NCBI GenBank assembly: GCA_010645155.1
Contig: CM021315.1
Location: 8,353,126-8,417,125, forward strand
From: Tigriopus japonicus
Taxonomy: Eukaryota > Arthropoda > Copepoda > Harpacticoida > Harpacticidae
Length of the DNA stretch: 64,000 nucleotides
Direction of reading: 5' to 3'
Part shown: positions 25,001 to 36,137 of the stretch, piece by piece
How positions within the stretch are numbered: the stretch's first letter is position 1
Layout of the letters: each line of letters starts with the position of its first letter
Translations under genes and position numbers: made by a program
Notes under the pieces: model-generated
Told to the model about the DNA's origin: nothing
The model's input: only the letters and a program-made list of their open reading frames with translations
The model's database searches: none

Positions 25001-25790
25001 TGGTGGATTGCCTATGATGAACGAATAACGTTAAACAAAACTTTAATATGCACCCTTAACAACTACTTCATGTCCTTTTGAGGCCATTCATTCATTGGGT
25101 AGTCCCCAAATCAGGGTCATTAAGGGAAAAACTTGACTGCCCATATAGTTTTGCAACGGAATGTACTTTAATGTACTTTTTACCAACATTATCCTGCAGG
25201 ATTTAAGTGATCGAAACAAAAAAAAAGAACCAAAAGCCGCAGTTGGACAATCACGTAATTAATCGAGCTAACAGTCCTTCACCCAAAGAGGTACACATAA
25301 ACTGATCATTCGAAGTTAGGCTTTGACTTGGTTTAATGTGAAACTAATCAGCAGAAAATCTCACAACGTTTCAAAATCCGAAACGTATTTGGCCATAAAA
25401 AAATGTACCGTGACATGTGAATATGTTAAGCAAATATCCCGATATACAAATCAAACCCCTTTATTTTTCTTTAAGGCGGTCAAAGGAGAAAACGTGGAAA
25501 AACTCATGGAGAAAAGCAAAGCCAACAAGCTTAAAAACGATGGTTTGTCGACGCTTCGCTACAAGAAACTGAACCAAAAGGCCTTTCCATTGTACACGTG
25601 GTTCTTAGTGAAGCTGCCCAAAGCTCCCCCTAAGGAGAAGAAGACCTTATGGGATTTCGGCAAAGAATCCCTGATCATGGGCATGAATTTGCTTGGTGGT
25701 GGTTTGGCTAAACAAGTCTCTGACGCCGTCGACGAAATGGCCAATTCTAACGAGAGAAAAATGGCCGAAGGTCGCTCTCACGTGTATTAA
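22065..25790 (+). CDS. Beta-1,4-galactosyltransferase family enzyme
   Basis: This is a Golgi type II membrane glycosyltransferase, family GT7, adding galactose in beta-1,4 linkage to glycans. Five exons, 22065-22399, 22461-22757, 22820-23035, 23234-23501 and 25476-25790, have consistent phases and give 476 residues. A short cytoplasmic tail precedes one membrane anchor (about residues 15-37), then a stem. Family motifs in order are PFRDRE (209-214), FNRA (248-251), the metal-binding DVD (274-276), YFGG (312-315), WGGEDDE (337-343) and the metal-ligand histidine in MLKHD (370). The last exon carries DGLSTLRY...FPLYTWFLVKLP and then about 50 extra residues absent from vertebrate B4GALT1. The tyrosine of YFGG matches the residue that favours UDP-galactose over UDP-GalNAc in bovine B4GALT1, so galactose is the inferred donor. 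The last intron, 1974 bp, contains transposon sequence. Confidence 0.93.
23525..24215. repeat. Foldback (long inverted repeat) element in B4GALT intron 4
   Basis: The left part, read on the minus strand, and the right part, read on the plus strand, carry the same series of words. These include GAATGAATGAACT.GCCC near the centre, GGCATTCGATTGGGCTGAAA versus CGTTCGATTGAGCTGAAAA, GGTCTCATTTGCAGAAGAACG, GAAATCAT.A.TCTCATT.CTAGCCTCCCAC and CCA.GATTCC. The two arms are each over 300 bp and meet near 23900, so a transcript of this intron could fold into a long imperfect hairpin. A third single-arm copy is at 13517-13720. No protein is encoded. Confidence 0.75.
24720..24836 (-). pseudogene. Tc1-type transposase DNA-binding fragment
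   Basis: The minus-strand frame reads FWNKRNPGRPQKISPRDK and then RRIKNVIQK. This is the linker (GRP) and second helix-turn-helix of Tc1-family transposases (GRPRKTS.RDDRRI in typical members). Flanking sequence is decayed and no catalytic motifs were found, so this is a relic inside the last intron of the galactosyltransferase. Confidence 0.65.
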
Positions 25791-25802
25791 CTGGATGTTG
25801 TT

Positions 25803-25808
25803 AATAAA
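25803..25808 (+). terminator. Polyadenylation signal, B4GALT
   Basis: AATAAA lies 13 bases after the stop codon of the galactosyltransferase. It is the first canonical signal downstream. Confidence 0.6.
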
Positions 25809-25855
25809 TATTAGATCTTTACGAATAGAGTTGAAAGTTTCATGGTGTTTTCTTC

Positions 25856-25861
25856 TTTATT
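25856..25861 (-). terminator. Polyadenylation signal, ZMYND8
   Basis: TTTATT on the plus strand is AATAAA on the minus strand, about 240 bases past the ZMYND8 stop codon. It sits close to the opposing B4GALT signal, so the two 3' UTRs probably meet or overlap. Confidence 0.5.
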
Positions 25862-26099
25862 GCTTTGTGAACAAAAATGCACATTGAGTATTATTACGGA
25901 AAATATTGGTTTCAAAAGACCATCCAAACGTTTCTATTCATGGATGTCTTCCTTGCAAATTGTATAAATACTATTTTGTTGGCTGACAAGGTTATTAGAT
26001 AGGGTTTCTTTTGGGAAGCGAGAGCTTGTTTCCGCTCTCGATTTTTTACATCCAAGGATTCGGGTAGAACGGAAACAATGAGTCTTGAGCAACTGGATG

Positions 26100-29000
26100 C
26101 TACATGAAGTAGCTTGAGGGAAACCGAACACCGGGCTGGGCCATTCCTCGAGGGCCCTGAGGCCCAACCGGACCTCCATGCGCTCCTACAGGAAAGCGGA
26201 GGCCCATCTGTGACATGAATCGAGGGTTCATTCCCATGGGCCCATTCATATGCATCCCTGAGGGTCCGCCCTGGAAACAATAAAAGATAACCATGAACTA
26301 AAGATCTTGGGCTGATTGAAGCCTACAACATTGAGTGAGAGACCCACCACATTATGATGGTGTTACAAAGACAGGAAAACTCTTGAGCCCAATGTGAAAC
26401 AAAAGTGCAGATGCTTGAAAGGGGCGCTTCCGCGTTAAAGTTTGTGGACAAGACCCCCAAAACAGCTTTGAACAAGCAAAGAACATCATGCTGGCAGGAT
26501 ATTTTGCATGGCCTACCTACGAAAGTCTGCCCGCCATTGGATCAGTACTTCCATCATCACAAAGACCCCCACACACAAATTCTTTGGTTTGGGCTGGAAG
26601 CAGCTACTTTTTCCCACGTGAGTCTGACAGCAGATTTTGGAGAATCAAATCCCTCCGGGTCTTTTTCTTCAATTGCTGTTGCTGCTGAGGCCAAACGCCC
26701 TGAAATCAAGAGGCATGCAGCAACACAAAATAGAACCTATCATTGCTATGAATACTGTAAGGTCTAACAGGACGGCAGCGACTGAACCCAGGAAAATATC
26801 ATGCTCAGTGAAGCGAAAAAAAAGAGACCAAGTTGGAGAACCGTACCTGCAAACCTCGGGAATTCATGGGTTGGGCATTTCTGGATGGGCCAGGGGGACC
26901 TCCAGAGGAGCGGGACAGAAAGTGAGCTGCAGTGGATGGGTCCATTCCACCTTGGTCTTGGTTGTCGGACGGTGAATCTTCGTCTTGGTTTGATTGATTT
27001 TGAGCACAACTTGTCATGTGACTTGGCCAATGGGCTTGCTAAAGAAATGGAAAGAACAGTAAGATTCACCGTGAATCTTGAAAAAAAGGATCAATCTTAC
27101 CTGACATGGATAATCGCAATACGAAGTGTTCCAACAGCAATAAAAAATGGCTTCTTTGCCACAATTAGCGCACCATTGCTTTTTCTTGGTTTCAGAGATA
27201 GCTTTTTGCTTATCAATGTCCGCTTGTTTCCGAATATCATTGATGGTTTTCTGTTTTTCCGACTCCATGGATTGACGAAGTTCCAGGAGGATCAGATCTG
27301 CATTGTGCTTGACTTCGGCCAATTCTTGTTGATGACGCCATTGCATCTTTTCCAGCTCTAATTGAAGTGATTTGATGTGAGCTTCATGGGAACCTTTGGA
27401 TGCCAGTTCTCGGAAGAGATCTTCCAAACTGCCTCGCATATAATCGACCAACTTTGTTGCCACTTTGTGAAGTTGTTCTGAGACAGGACCCGCCGTAGGT
27501 GGAATGTTGGGAGGGGCACTCAGTGGACCTGTTGGTGGGCGTGGGTGAAGTGACGGCATGCCCATGGGACCACCTGGAGATGGACCACGGTAAGGTCCAG
27601 GAGGACCTCCCATACGCATCATGGCAGAGGGCATTGGCGGACCCCCCGGCCGGTTTTGCATGACATGTGGCATAGGCATTCCCCCTGGTCCATTGCGGAA
27701 AGAAGGACCATTCATCCGAGGTGCGCCTAATAAACTGGCCAATGAGCTTGGTGCTAATGAGGTTTTGGGCATCTGAGACATGACCATGTTGGCTGCACAC
27801 ATGGCAACACTGGCCGAGTTTGGCGGCGTCTGTGAGGCACTGTATACGGGACTGGAAGCGGGTATTCTTTGAGGTTGGTTGGAACTCATGGAAGGCTTTT
27901 GTCCAATGTTGTTCACAGAAGACTTGAGCAAGGACATCGATGACGTTTGTGTCGACTCCTTATCTTTGGAAACGATGGTCTGGACTTTGCTGATGGTGAC
28001 GATGGGATCGGGAGGATTTTTCCCCATGTTCTTGGTTTCGTCACCCTCATTGGAATCGGTACTCTTGCGAGGGAAAACATTTTTGGCGCGAATACCGACG
28101 TTTGATTGAACGTTGACAATGTCCTTGGCTGGTTGGCTGACCACCGTGGTTCCCATAAGTTCACTCTCCTTCTTCACACTGATTCGAAGCATCTTCTTGG
28201 GTGGTGGCTCTTCGACAGGCGGGGGACCACTAGGATTGGCTTTCTTCGGTACGATTGTAACGCTAATGTCGCTTCCAATGCTGACTTCGGGTGGACTCTC
28301 CACAGCCTTCTCTTGAGCAACTAGAGGCTTCTCTTTGACAATTGATAAAGGAGCTGGAACCTTGGTCTGTTCCACAGGTTTAGCTGGTTTGGCTGGCTTT
28401 GCTGGGGCTGGCTTTGGAGAGTCCACCTGTTTACCCACCACTGAAATACTTATCCCGGAACCAAAGAGGCTGGAGGGATCAACGGCTTCGTCGTCATCGT
28501 CCAGAATCTCTTCAGCATCAGGTTCGACATCGTCGATTTCCATACTCTCAGGAGATTTGAGGACCTCCTCAGAAGCGGTTTGGGCCTCCTTGGGCTCTGC
28601 CTCCTTTGCAGCTTGTGAAGACTCTTTTTTCTTGTCTTGAGAAGTGGGTGGAGGTGATGGATCATCTTCGAGTTTTTCTACCTCTTCCTGGTTCTCAGGT
28701 ACTTCTTTTTCTTCCTCTTCTTGTACTTCCTTCTCTGAAATTTCCTTTACGGGCTCAGATTCATCCTCACACTCCAAGTCATCGTCTGGAGTTTCTTCGA
28801 CGTCATCAATTTCCTCCTCGTCAAGGATGAGTTCATTTTCATGATCATTCTCATTTAGAACCCCTTCGAGTTCGACTCTTTCCGACGTCTCGGCGATCAC
28901 AGCGACCTCTTTCACAACGGTTTTCTTGTCCTTTTCAGATTCTGTGTCTTCCAAACCCGCCAGTTTTTCCTTCCTCTTCTTTTCTTTCTCCTCCTCAGAC

Positions 29001-32000
29001 ATGAGGGTGGTGCTTGAAACCTCGCATGGAGGGCTCACCGCACTTCGCTTAGTTTCATCACCATGTTTGGAGTCTTTATTTTTCAATTTTGTCTCCTCCT
29101 TGGTGTCTTTGTCGACCTCGGTTGTTTCCATCGGAGTCTCTGAATCCGCGGGCTCTTTCTTGTTGGCTTCGTTTTGCCCATCGTCTGTTTCAGCTTTTGC
29201 ACTTTCAAGAATAGTTTGTCCTTCAACGGATGTATTGGATGGGTTCTCGTCCATGTAATCAGTTTCACTGGGCGTCGGAGTGTCTGAATGGCTTCGCTCA
29301 CTTCCTGAAAAACTGTACGTCCGGGTTCTTCTTCGAACAGGACCGAGTTCAAATGGCAAGGAACACTTTGGATATAGGACTCGGATCTGCTCTTCTTCAC
29401 GTTTGGGATCCAGCGGAGTTTTCGGAGGGGCATGTTGAAAAGAGCCGAACTTCTCGGTGATGTTGTGAATATACATATTCACCTCTTCGACACAACTTTC
29501 CAAGTTTCCTTTTTTCTTGTTCTTCAAATGAACCGGTGGTTCCTCAGAGTACAAGAAGACATCTTTCAAGGTAATCCAAGCTCGATCGTGCACCCCAAAG
29601 AATCTCACGTCAACACTCTCTTCTGCATTCACACGCATGGCCTTTCCAGGCCAAAATGGAAACCCTTTGAGCTTAGCCCATACTAACAAATGAGGAATAC
29701 GACACGCAGCCACAAACCATGAGTCTTTTTTGGTATGTGCATTCATGTAACAGTCCGGACAGTTCTCGATCTCTTGCATTTCGTGCTTGCAAATCTTCAC
29801 CAGCGTTTTGGCAATAGAGGTCAACTTGGAAGAGAGGGAATTGAAGATGATGCAATTGTGGAGGATCCATTTCGTATCGGCTAAGAAAGCCTCCGTTGAA
29901 CCGTATTGTTTCCGTTTGATATTCCGCTCAATAGCGCTGAGATCCATTGGACAAGTGATGTAATCTTTATAGGCCGGAAAGACACCCAAGTCTACAGGTT
30001 TCAGGAAAGGGTCAATTGCCGAAATGGAACGCATCCGATTGAGCGCGTGGCGTAATAGTGTGCACAACTGATCGACATTGAGCAATCTCATAGCACGGGA
30101 CCTATAAATTAACATACATAATTGACGTTGGGTTGCCTGTTTTCATACAAACAACAACAACATGGAAAAAAGAGTGCGTCATTTCCTAAGAGCAAGTTGT
30201 TTTGGGTGTAAAACTACTGGGAACTATTGATAAATCCGAAAACGTTTGACTTCAAATCTTACCTGGTGTCCATGTTCTCGGCCGTCATAATCAAAACACA
30301 CTCCGGACACACCCAATCTTCGGTGGGAGCATTTTCCAGTTGGATGCATTTCAAATGGAACACTCTCGGACATGTTTCGCAACAAATCACATCGCCTTCT
30401 TTGTGGCAGATCCAACAATAACAATCATTACTAGCATCCTGCACGAATCAAAGGAACAGTTCATAATCAAAGTGGACCAATCCAAGAACGTTTTTGCGAT
30501 GAATGACAATCAAAATATTTACCTGTCCAGCAGAATTGTTCCTCGAGCTTCTTCTTCTTTTACTGTCACTTTGGGCACCTGTGGGGCTGATTTTCCGCTT
30601 CAAAGGTGGAACACTCTCGGTTTTAGTGGCTTCTTGTTCCAAAAAAGACTCCATGCTGCCGTTGGTGGCTACTGTAACCTTCTGTAAGAATGCCTTGTGT
30701 TTTGCTGCTCTTTCTGGATCCTGAAGTCGAGACGAGGTTCTTTTGACAGACCCGGATTTACTAGAGGTTGATCTGGAAAGGGATCAGAACAGGACAATGA
30801 TACAATCAGCATATTTCCAGGAACAACTCATGATCTGTTTTACTTGAATGACTCAGTGACCCTAGTAGTAATGGAACATGTTCGTCAAGACTCTCAAAGC
30901 CCCATATTTTCTCGTTGTTATGTGATTCTACCCGCTAATCTTCTTCCACTCCTTTGATGATGGAGCACATTGAAGATCACTCGGATCGGCTCCTACAAAA
31001 GCCAGCAATCTTGTCTCAAGCGAGAAAAACACGGCGTTCACCATGTAAATATACACACGAGTTTCCCTCCTCCTCCTCTTCTTCTTCTCGATCTCCTTGT
31101 TCTCGTGTCCTCTCAGCTATCTTGGTGGGATACGCGAGTTCTACGGATTCACTTCACAACGCTCTGTCGACCCGCTACCAACTGAGAATCCAATGTCTGC
31201 CAGCCCGATATTTTTTTTTGAGCTCTTTGGACGACGGGTCTCTAAGCAACTTTGTTTTCCACCGCGATCCCCGCTCGCCTCACACCCCGGGTTCTTTGTA
31301 CCTCTGGGTCGTTGGTGCAGAACGATGGGTCGCTCGGTCCACTTCCAAGGATCGCGAAAGGAAATGGAGTCGACGACAAGGCACACCTCGATCCGATCGC
31401 TTTTCGAGGGCGCTGGACACCAGATTCAAGACAGATGTGCAGCACCGCGGCCTAACGAACTATGAGAATGAGATCCGAAGAACCAAAAGGAAGACATGAA
31501 AGAGAGAGAACGAAAAGGAGGAGGGGGAGAAGAAGGAGAAGAAGAAAAAAGAGAGAGAGACTCGCACACAGAGTGACAGAGAGAGAGGAACGAAGGAAAT
31601 CTGGTAATCCCAGAGGCCAGATCTGGCCATCAGGTAGTGCGGAAGGCCAGATTGGTTCAACCAATTTGAAATGCCAGCAGTACTCGATTCTGAACACTAA
31701 CAATGACTGCCGTTGGTGCTGCTACTGCGTCTCCTTCGATAACTATTCCCCTTTGTCAGGGCCATAAAATGGATGGAGGAGGAGATATATCGTGGAAGTA
31801 CCCGGCGGCAGTCCACGCCATCCAAAAACACTTGGAGCATGCAATCCAGCTTCCACTACCCCATCAAGAAGGAGCATGATGATGAGGATGAGGAGAAGGA
31901 TGGGCAGCTGACTGCCGCCAGGGAGATGCCAGATCATGTCGTAGATGATGAAGGAGGACGAGGAGGAGGAGGCATGGGCACTGGGGAGCTACTCCCACGA

Positions 32001-35000
32001 CGCATAAAGTTCGCGCCAAGGTTCGAAGATTAGACCCCTGAATGTTCAAAATCTTTCCAATGCCCCTTGAAGCCAAAGATCAGCCCAACCTTGGAGCAGT
32101 TCTTGAGCATTTTTTTTTATAAATACCTTCAATATAAAGGAATTGGATAAGGGGGCCATACTTTGGTGTAGATGGAGCAGGGTCGTTCTCGTCAATTCAC
32201 ATTGTTACCAAGTAGAAAGCGAATGTCCAGATATGTCAATAATGTCCGTCCCTCTGGACTATCATATGGAAGGAATTCCGAACGGCCAGCAAATTGGGGC
32301 ATCGCCTTTTGAACTGAAGCTTTGAGGATGACTACATAGCACAACCAGCACTCCTTCATATCAATCAACGTGCCACCTACGGCAAAAAGACCTCACAAGT
32401 CCAACCCACGGCCATTGTCGTCAAGAAGGCTTTTAGGATCGACACGTGGGAAGATGTGAAGGAGAACCACCACCTAAGTCGTTCAAATCAAATGACTCAT
32501 GTTTAAATGTACCACTCATTTAGTTCCTTTGTCTTACTTAGAATCGGTAACAAAACATTGCGTGCCTTGGCGATCAAACTTTAGCACAAGGCCAAGGTTT
32601 TTGCGTGTTCCCATTTACAAAATTGGACCTTGGTGCAAAATCATTGGCGTACACTAACAGCACCAGCCATCGAAAGTCGTTTGGTGGTGTTTCTAGAAAT
32701 GAAGTAGCATAAAATGAGCAAATATTTTCCACAGTAAACACCGAATGGAGAAGCAAATCTGTAGAACCATCTCGAACTGCGCAGAGAACCGCCACTGAAA
32801 ACTTTCTATTAATGGCTTGGTTTAGGAATCTCCTATTTCATCAGCATCATAGCAAATGGAAACAAAATCAAATATAAGATGTAGAAGTGACCTTTCTGCG
32901 TTCAATAATACTCGATGAATAACGGGATGTTTTTGAGAACGAACATACTTAAAGGAGTGATCCAAGTTTTTGAAGTCAAACGTTACTTCTGGACTTACAG
33001 TTGGACCAGCTTACTATAGCGACTAACCAATTTTGCAAAAGGCTCAAGTTTTATGACACAGAAGTCAATCCTACAGAAGTTAAGCCTTTGTTAATGAATT
33101 GCAACGTTTTAGTGAGACAAGGAACTTTGAGGCAATATAAGGTCGAAAAGAAAAAAAAAACTTTTGTTACAAGAAAGCATTACAAAAGCTTACATACTGT
33201 GCAACATTATTTACAATTTGCTAGGCCATTTATTCAAAATTGGGTCTACTTGTAGTCAACAAGACAGTTGTCTAGTCGCGCTAGAATATAAAAGTTTTTG
33301 TGATTGATGAGCTTTTGCAAAGGGTAGAAGTTAGAGAAACTTTCGTAACTTTTCTTCAATTCAAGTCAAACTTTCCAAGGCTACCAACAGCTGCTTTCAA
33401 TGCATCGATTTTTCCTCCAGATGTCCCCATTATTTTGGGAACTACTCCACATCGATTGAGCAACGAACCATTCGTTTGAAATGACATGGACCAATCACTA
33501 ATTGGCAGCACATTTCGTGCACCTCCTTTCGAAATCAATTGACATATTGATTTGTCATCATTTCAAATTAGCCTCTCTTTATCTTTAAACTGGCTCCAAG
33601 AGCAAACAGCTAGGGTGCATGGATGACGAAAGGCTGGAATTGAGGTCAATTCTGCGTTAAATAACTACACAACAGACCCCAGGACGGCGCCAAAAAGACC
33701 ATGAGTAATCATTTGTTTCAAAGGGGAAATGCCTGAGATGAAAATGGAGCAGCTCCCATTTGGCTTTAAAACATTTCATCTCCTCGAGACAGAAGACATC
33801 ATTGATGCAGTCAGCTGACAACTGACCAAGAGCAATCTGACATGTCTTCTATTGGTCACGCGTTCCCACCTGAGCAAACGATTACTTACTCGCTCGATGA
33901 GTCCTCTCCACCTTCTAGATTATCAATGGGAGTCTCATCGTCCTTTTGAATAAGCTTGGCATCGATTCCGGGATTGTCTGGATCCAAAATCTCTTCCTCC
34001 ATCGAGTCAAGAGCCTCCTCAGCTTGAGCAGGCACGGGATCTGTAATGGGATCATCAGCTTTCTGAACCTCGGTAGGTTCTTGCACCTCCTCGTCACACC
34101 TCCGGAGGACCACGTTGACTTTAGCCAACTTCAGGGCACTCAGGTTTTGGTCCACTTTAACGCCACTCTGGGACTCAGTCTTCTCCTCGGGTTGTTCCAC
34201 CTGAGGAAGAGGCTCATTGGTTTGTTCCATATCCATGGTTAATAGGTTTCCGAGTCCTCATGAACCACTTCAGAATGGCAGAACCAAAACACCGCCCACC
34301 AAAGTGCAAAAACAATGTTGACTGCTGATATCAGCAAGCGTGTTGTGTTCCTTCTCTTTCCTCTCAGCTACGGTGCGCTTCGAAATGTTTGAAGGCGCCT
34401 TGTTCCCTCGTTCCAAATGAGGGAAGAACTCACTCTGCGGCCGCTTTGGCCTTCAAAGCAGGCCTGGGACCACGGTGAAAGCTACGAAGTCCACTCTCAC
34501 GAGGGTCTTTTCCTCACTTCACCCACTTTAACCGAAGGGATAGGGGCAGTTCTCCGGAGGGTGGAATCACATCCCCAGAGATGGATTAAGGATTTCAGGC
34601 AATTGACACTTGGTTTGGCAGTCAGGGACACGAGTCCTAAACACCAGCATGGAAAACAAACACAACCTTCCACCGGGAACATTAGCTAGTCTCAGGAATG
34701 TAGTTGAATGTTCAGCTCTTCCATTGGATGCAGCAGCTTAAGCCAAACGACCTCTTATGTGCTAAAGTAGTTTTAGAAGATAGTACGCCTCTACTACATC
34801 TTACACTACACTTCTACAAAAACTCTGTTGTACCGACTCTTGCGGTAGTTTCGGTCTCGGCAGTAGTTGGATAAAGTTCTCAGTCAGTCTTCTACTCACA
34901 ATGCTGAGAGCTGAGCAAGGCTGGCTTCCTGAACTGCTCGGGCTGAGAAGGAGAGGTTCGCCGCATAGGAAGGTGATGAAGGAGATACTGCTACAAAAGC

Positions 35001-36137
35001 ATTCCCGGGAATCGATGGCAGCGGGCAGTAAAGTGTATCTCGAGGTATCGAGCTGGCCCTCTAGAGAAGAATGTAGTACTACATACACCCATCCACCTAT
35101 GAAGCAGCCACGCGTTTCACAAGATTTTCATCTTGGCCTGGTGCTTTTTGGCATGAAGGGGGAAATTGGATTGGAGAAAACTGGACACCAGGTTTGGGAA
35201 CCATTTGCTAAACTACTCGAGGGCGGCAAACCAAGAAGCTTACTGAGGGGCTTTAGAAACACGTGGTTACAGCAACGAGGAAGAAAGTGATAATTATCAT
35301 GTTCCACTTGAGTTCCACACAGACTTTTATCTCCAAGCTCAAATTCCAGGTTCCACAGCGATTTCAGTGCTGACATCAGGCCCTTTATACTTACTTTTAC
35401 TTGGCACTCTCAATATTACAAGTTTCCCTATTATACTATGTGGGTTTAATCTCTTTGTCTGGAAATTTGGAATCGATTGGAAAGGGATCCAACCAACGAT
35501 AAAACGAGCAGATGTAATAATATGGTTTTCGTTTTCAGTGTTGATGCAAATATGGCAGGTCTTGCTTCAGATTAGAACCAACCTTTTCGTTAGTGGTTGA
35601 CTTTTGAGCAGAGTGTTATAGACTCGGAATTTGGGCTACTTGAAGCTCATGGCAAAGGGAAAGGTGATGCATCCCTGTACAAGATCGTGCTAGTCAATGG
35701 GCAAGTTATTTGAAGTACTGCATGCGATAGTCGAATGTCACTTCAAGGTGACACGAGAAAGTGCACCCGAACCGAAAACCGGATCGGGCTACGTTTAGGT
35801 CTCTTGTTATGTCGTCTTTTTTAATCATTATTAAAGATTGAAATTGAAACTTACTCTTCGGAAACAGGTCCCGTAGATCTGGTTGAGCGTCGTCGATTAG
35901 ATGGCTCACTATCATCGTTATCATTGGAGACCTCATCATCCTCAGATAATGAATTAGCGTTATCTGGAACAAACGAGTTTTTTTTTGTAAATTCTCGAAA
36001 TGGCAGCTCAAAGTCTAGATTTATGCACCTGGCAAATCGTTCCCATTGGATGGAATGGTCACAAGGAGGTTCAAAGAAAGTGGGGTCTTTTCTTCGTTAG
36101 AATTACTTTTTAAGGTCAGATTCTCTTCAACGGACAT
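26100..36137 (-). CDS. ZMYND8: ZMYND8-like chromatin reader (PHD-bromo-PWWP-MYND)
   Basis: This is a nuclear histone reader that recruits transcriptional corepressors. Seven coding exons on the minus strand, 36137-36029, 35963-35855, 30772-30523, 30438-30263, 30101-27101, 27038-26847 and 26270-26100, have compatible phases and sum to 1335 codons plus stop. The PHD finger (about residues 158-205, [11 protein letters not shown]...WVCPEC), bromodomain (about 222-325) and PWWP domain (about 352-405, [13 protein letters not shown]) form the reader cassette. A long acidic, Ser/Pro/Glu-rich linker follows. The MYND zinc finger (about 1189-1226, [19 protein letters not shown], completed as QAHWPSHM across a splice) and a Gly/Pro/Met-rich tail end the protein. 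Domain order and the MYND sequence fit ZMYND8 better than ZMYND11. An AG just before the ATG exon suggests an upstream untranslated exon. An alternative 5' coding exon is listed separately. Confidence 0.9.
30773..33889 (-). other. ZMYND8 intron, no independent gene
   Basis: This 3.1-kb interval lies between the common exon at 30523-30772 and the alternative 5' exon at 33890-34236. Frames of 60-180 codons occur, for example 30954-31499 on the plus strand, but they overlap each other on both strands, have no domain, and look compositional. A purine-rich tract lies at 31480-31595. No conserved exon was identified. Confidence 0.45.
31480..31595 (+). repeat. Purine-rich (GA/GGA/GAA) tract
   Basis: The plus strand is almost entirely G and A for about 80 bases (GAGAGAGAACGAAAAGGAGG and onward), followed by a GAGAGAGAGA run and a CACACAGAGTGACAGAGAGA stretch. 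It lies in the ZMYND8 intron. It produces an artefactual Arg/Lys/Glu-rich frame on one strand and a Leu/Ser-rich one on the other. Confidence 0.7.
33890..34236 (-). CDS. ZMYND8: Alternative first coding exon of ZMYND8
   Basis: The minus-strand frame begins at ATG 34236 in good context (ACCATGG) and reads [18 protein letters not shown]. It encodes 115 acidic residues plus two bases and ends ...GGEDSSSE at a GTAAGT donor. Those two bases (GA) are exactly the phase left by the exon at 35855-35963, so either exon can join the common exon at 30772 and complete the same Glu codon. An in-frame TGA lies eight codons upstream of the ATG, so this cannot be a translated internal exon of the longer form. 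It is most simply an alternative 5' exon with its own promoter, giving a 1378-residue isoform. Use of this exon is inferred from phase and composition only. Confidence 0.7.
34237..35854 (-). other. ZMYND8 intron / putative alternative promoter
   Basis: No protein-coding exon was recognised. The segment just above 34236 would be the promoter and 5' UTR of the alternative first exon. Frames such as 34901-35290 (+) have no known domain and no splice partner. Confidence 0.4.

Noticed and set aside
30954..31499. 181-codon plus-strand frame in the ZMYND8 intron
   Set aside because: It overlaps several equally long frames on both strands, has no recognisable domain, and ends in a purine-rich tract that creates open frames by composition.
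31743..32500. Possible LTR-retrotransposon polyprotein remnants in the ZMYND8 intron
   Set aside because: Some phrases resemble pol-derived sequence, but I could not find protease, RT or integrase motifs or paired LTRs.
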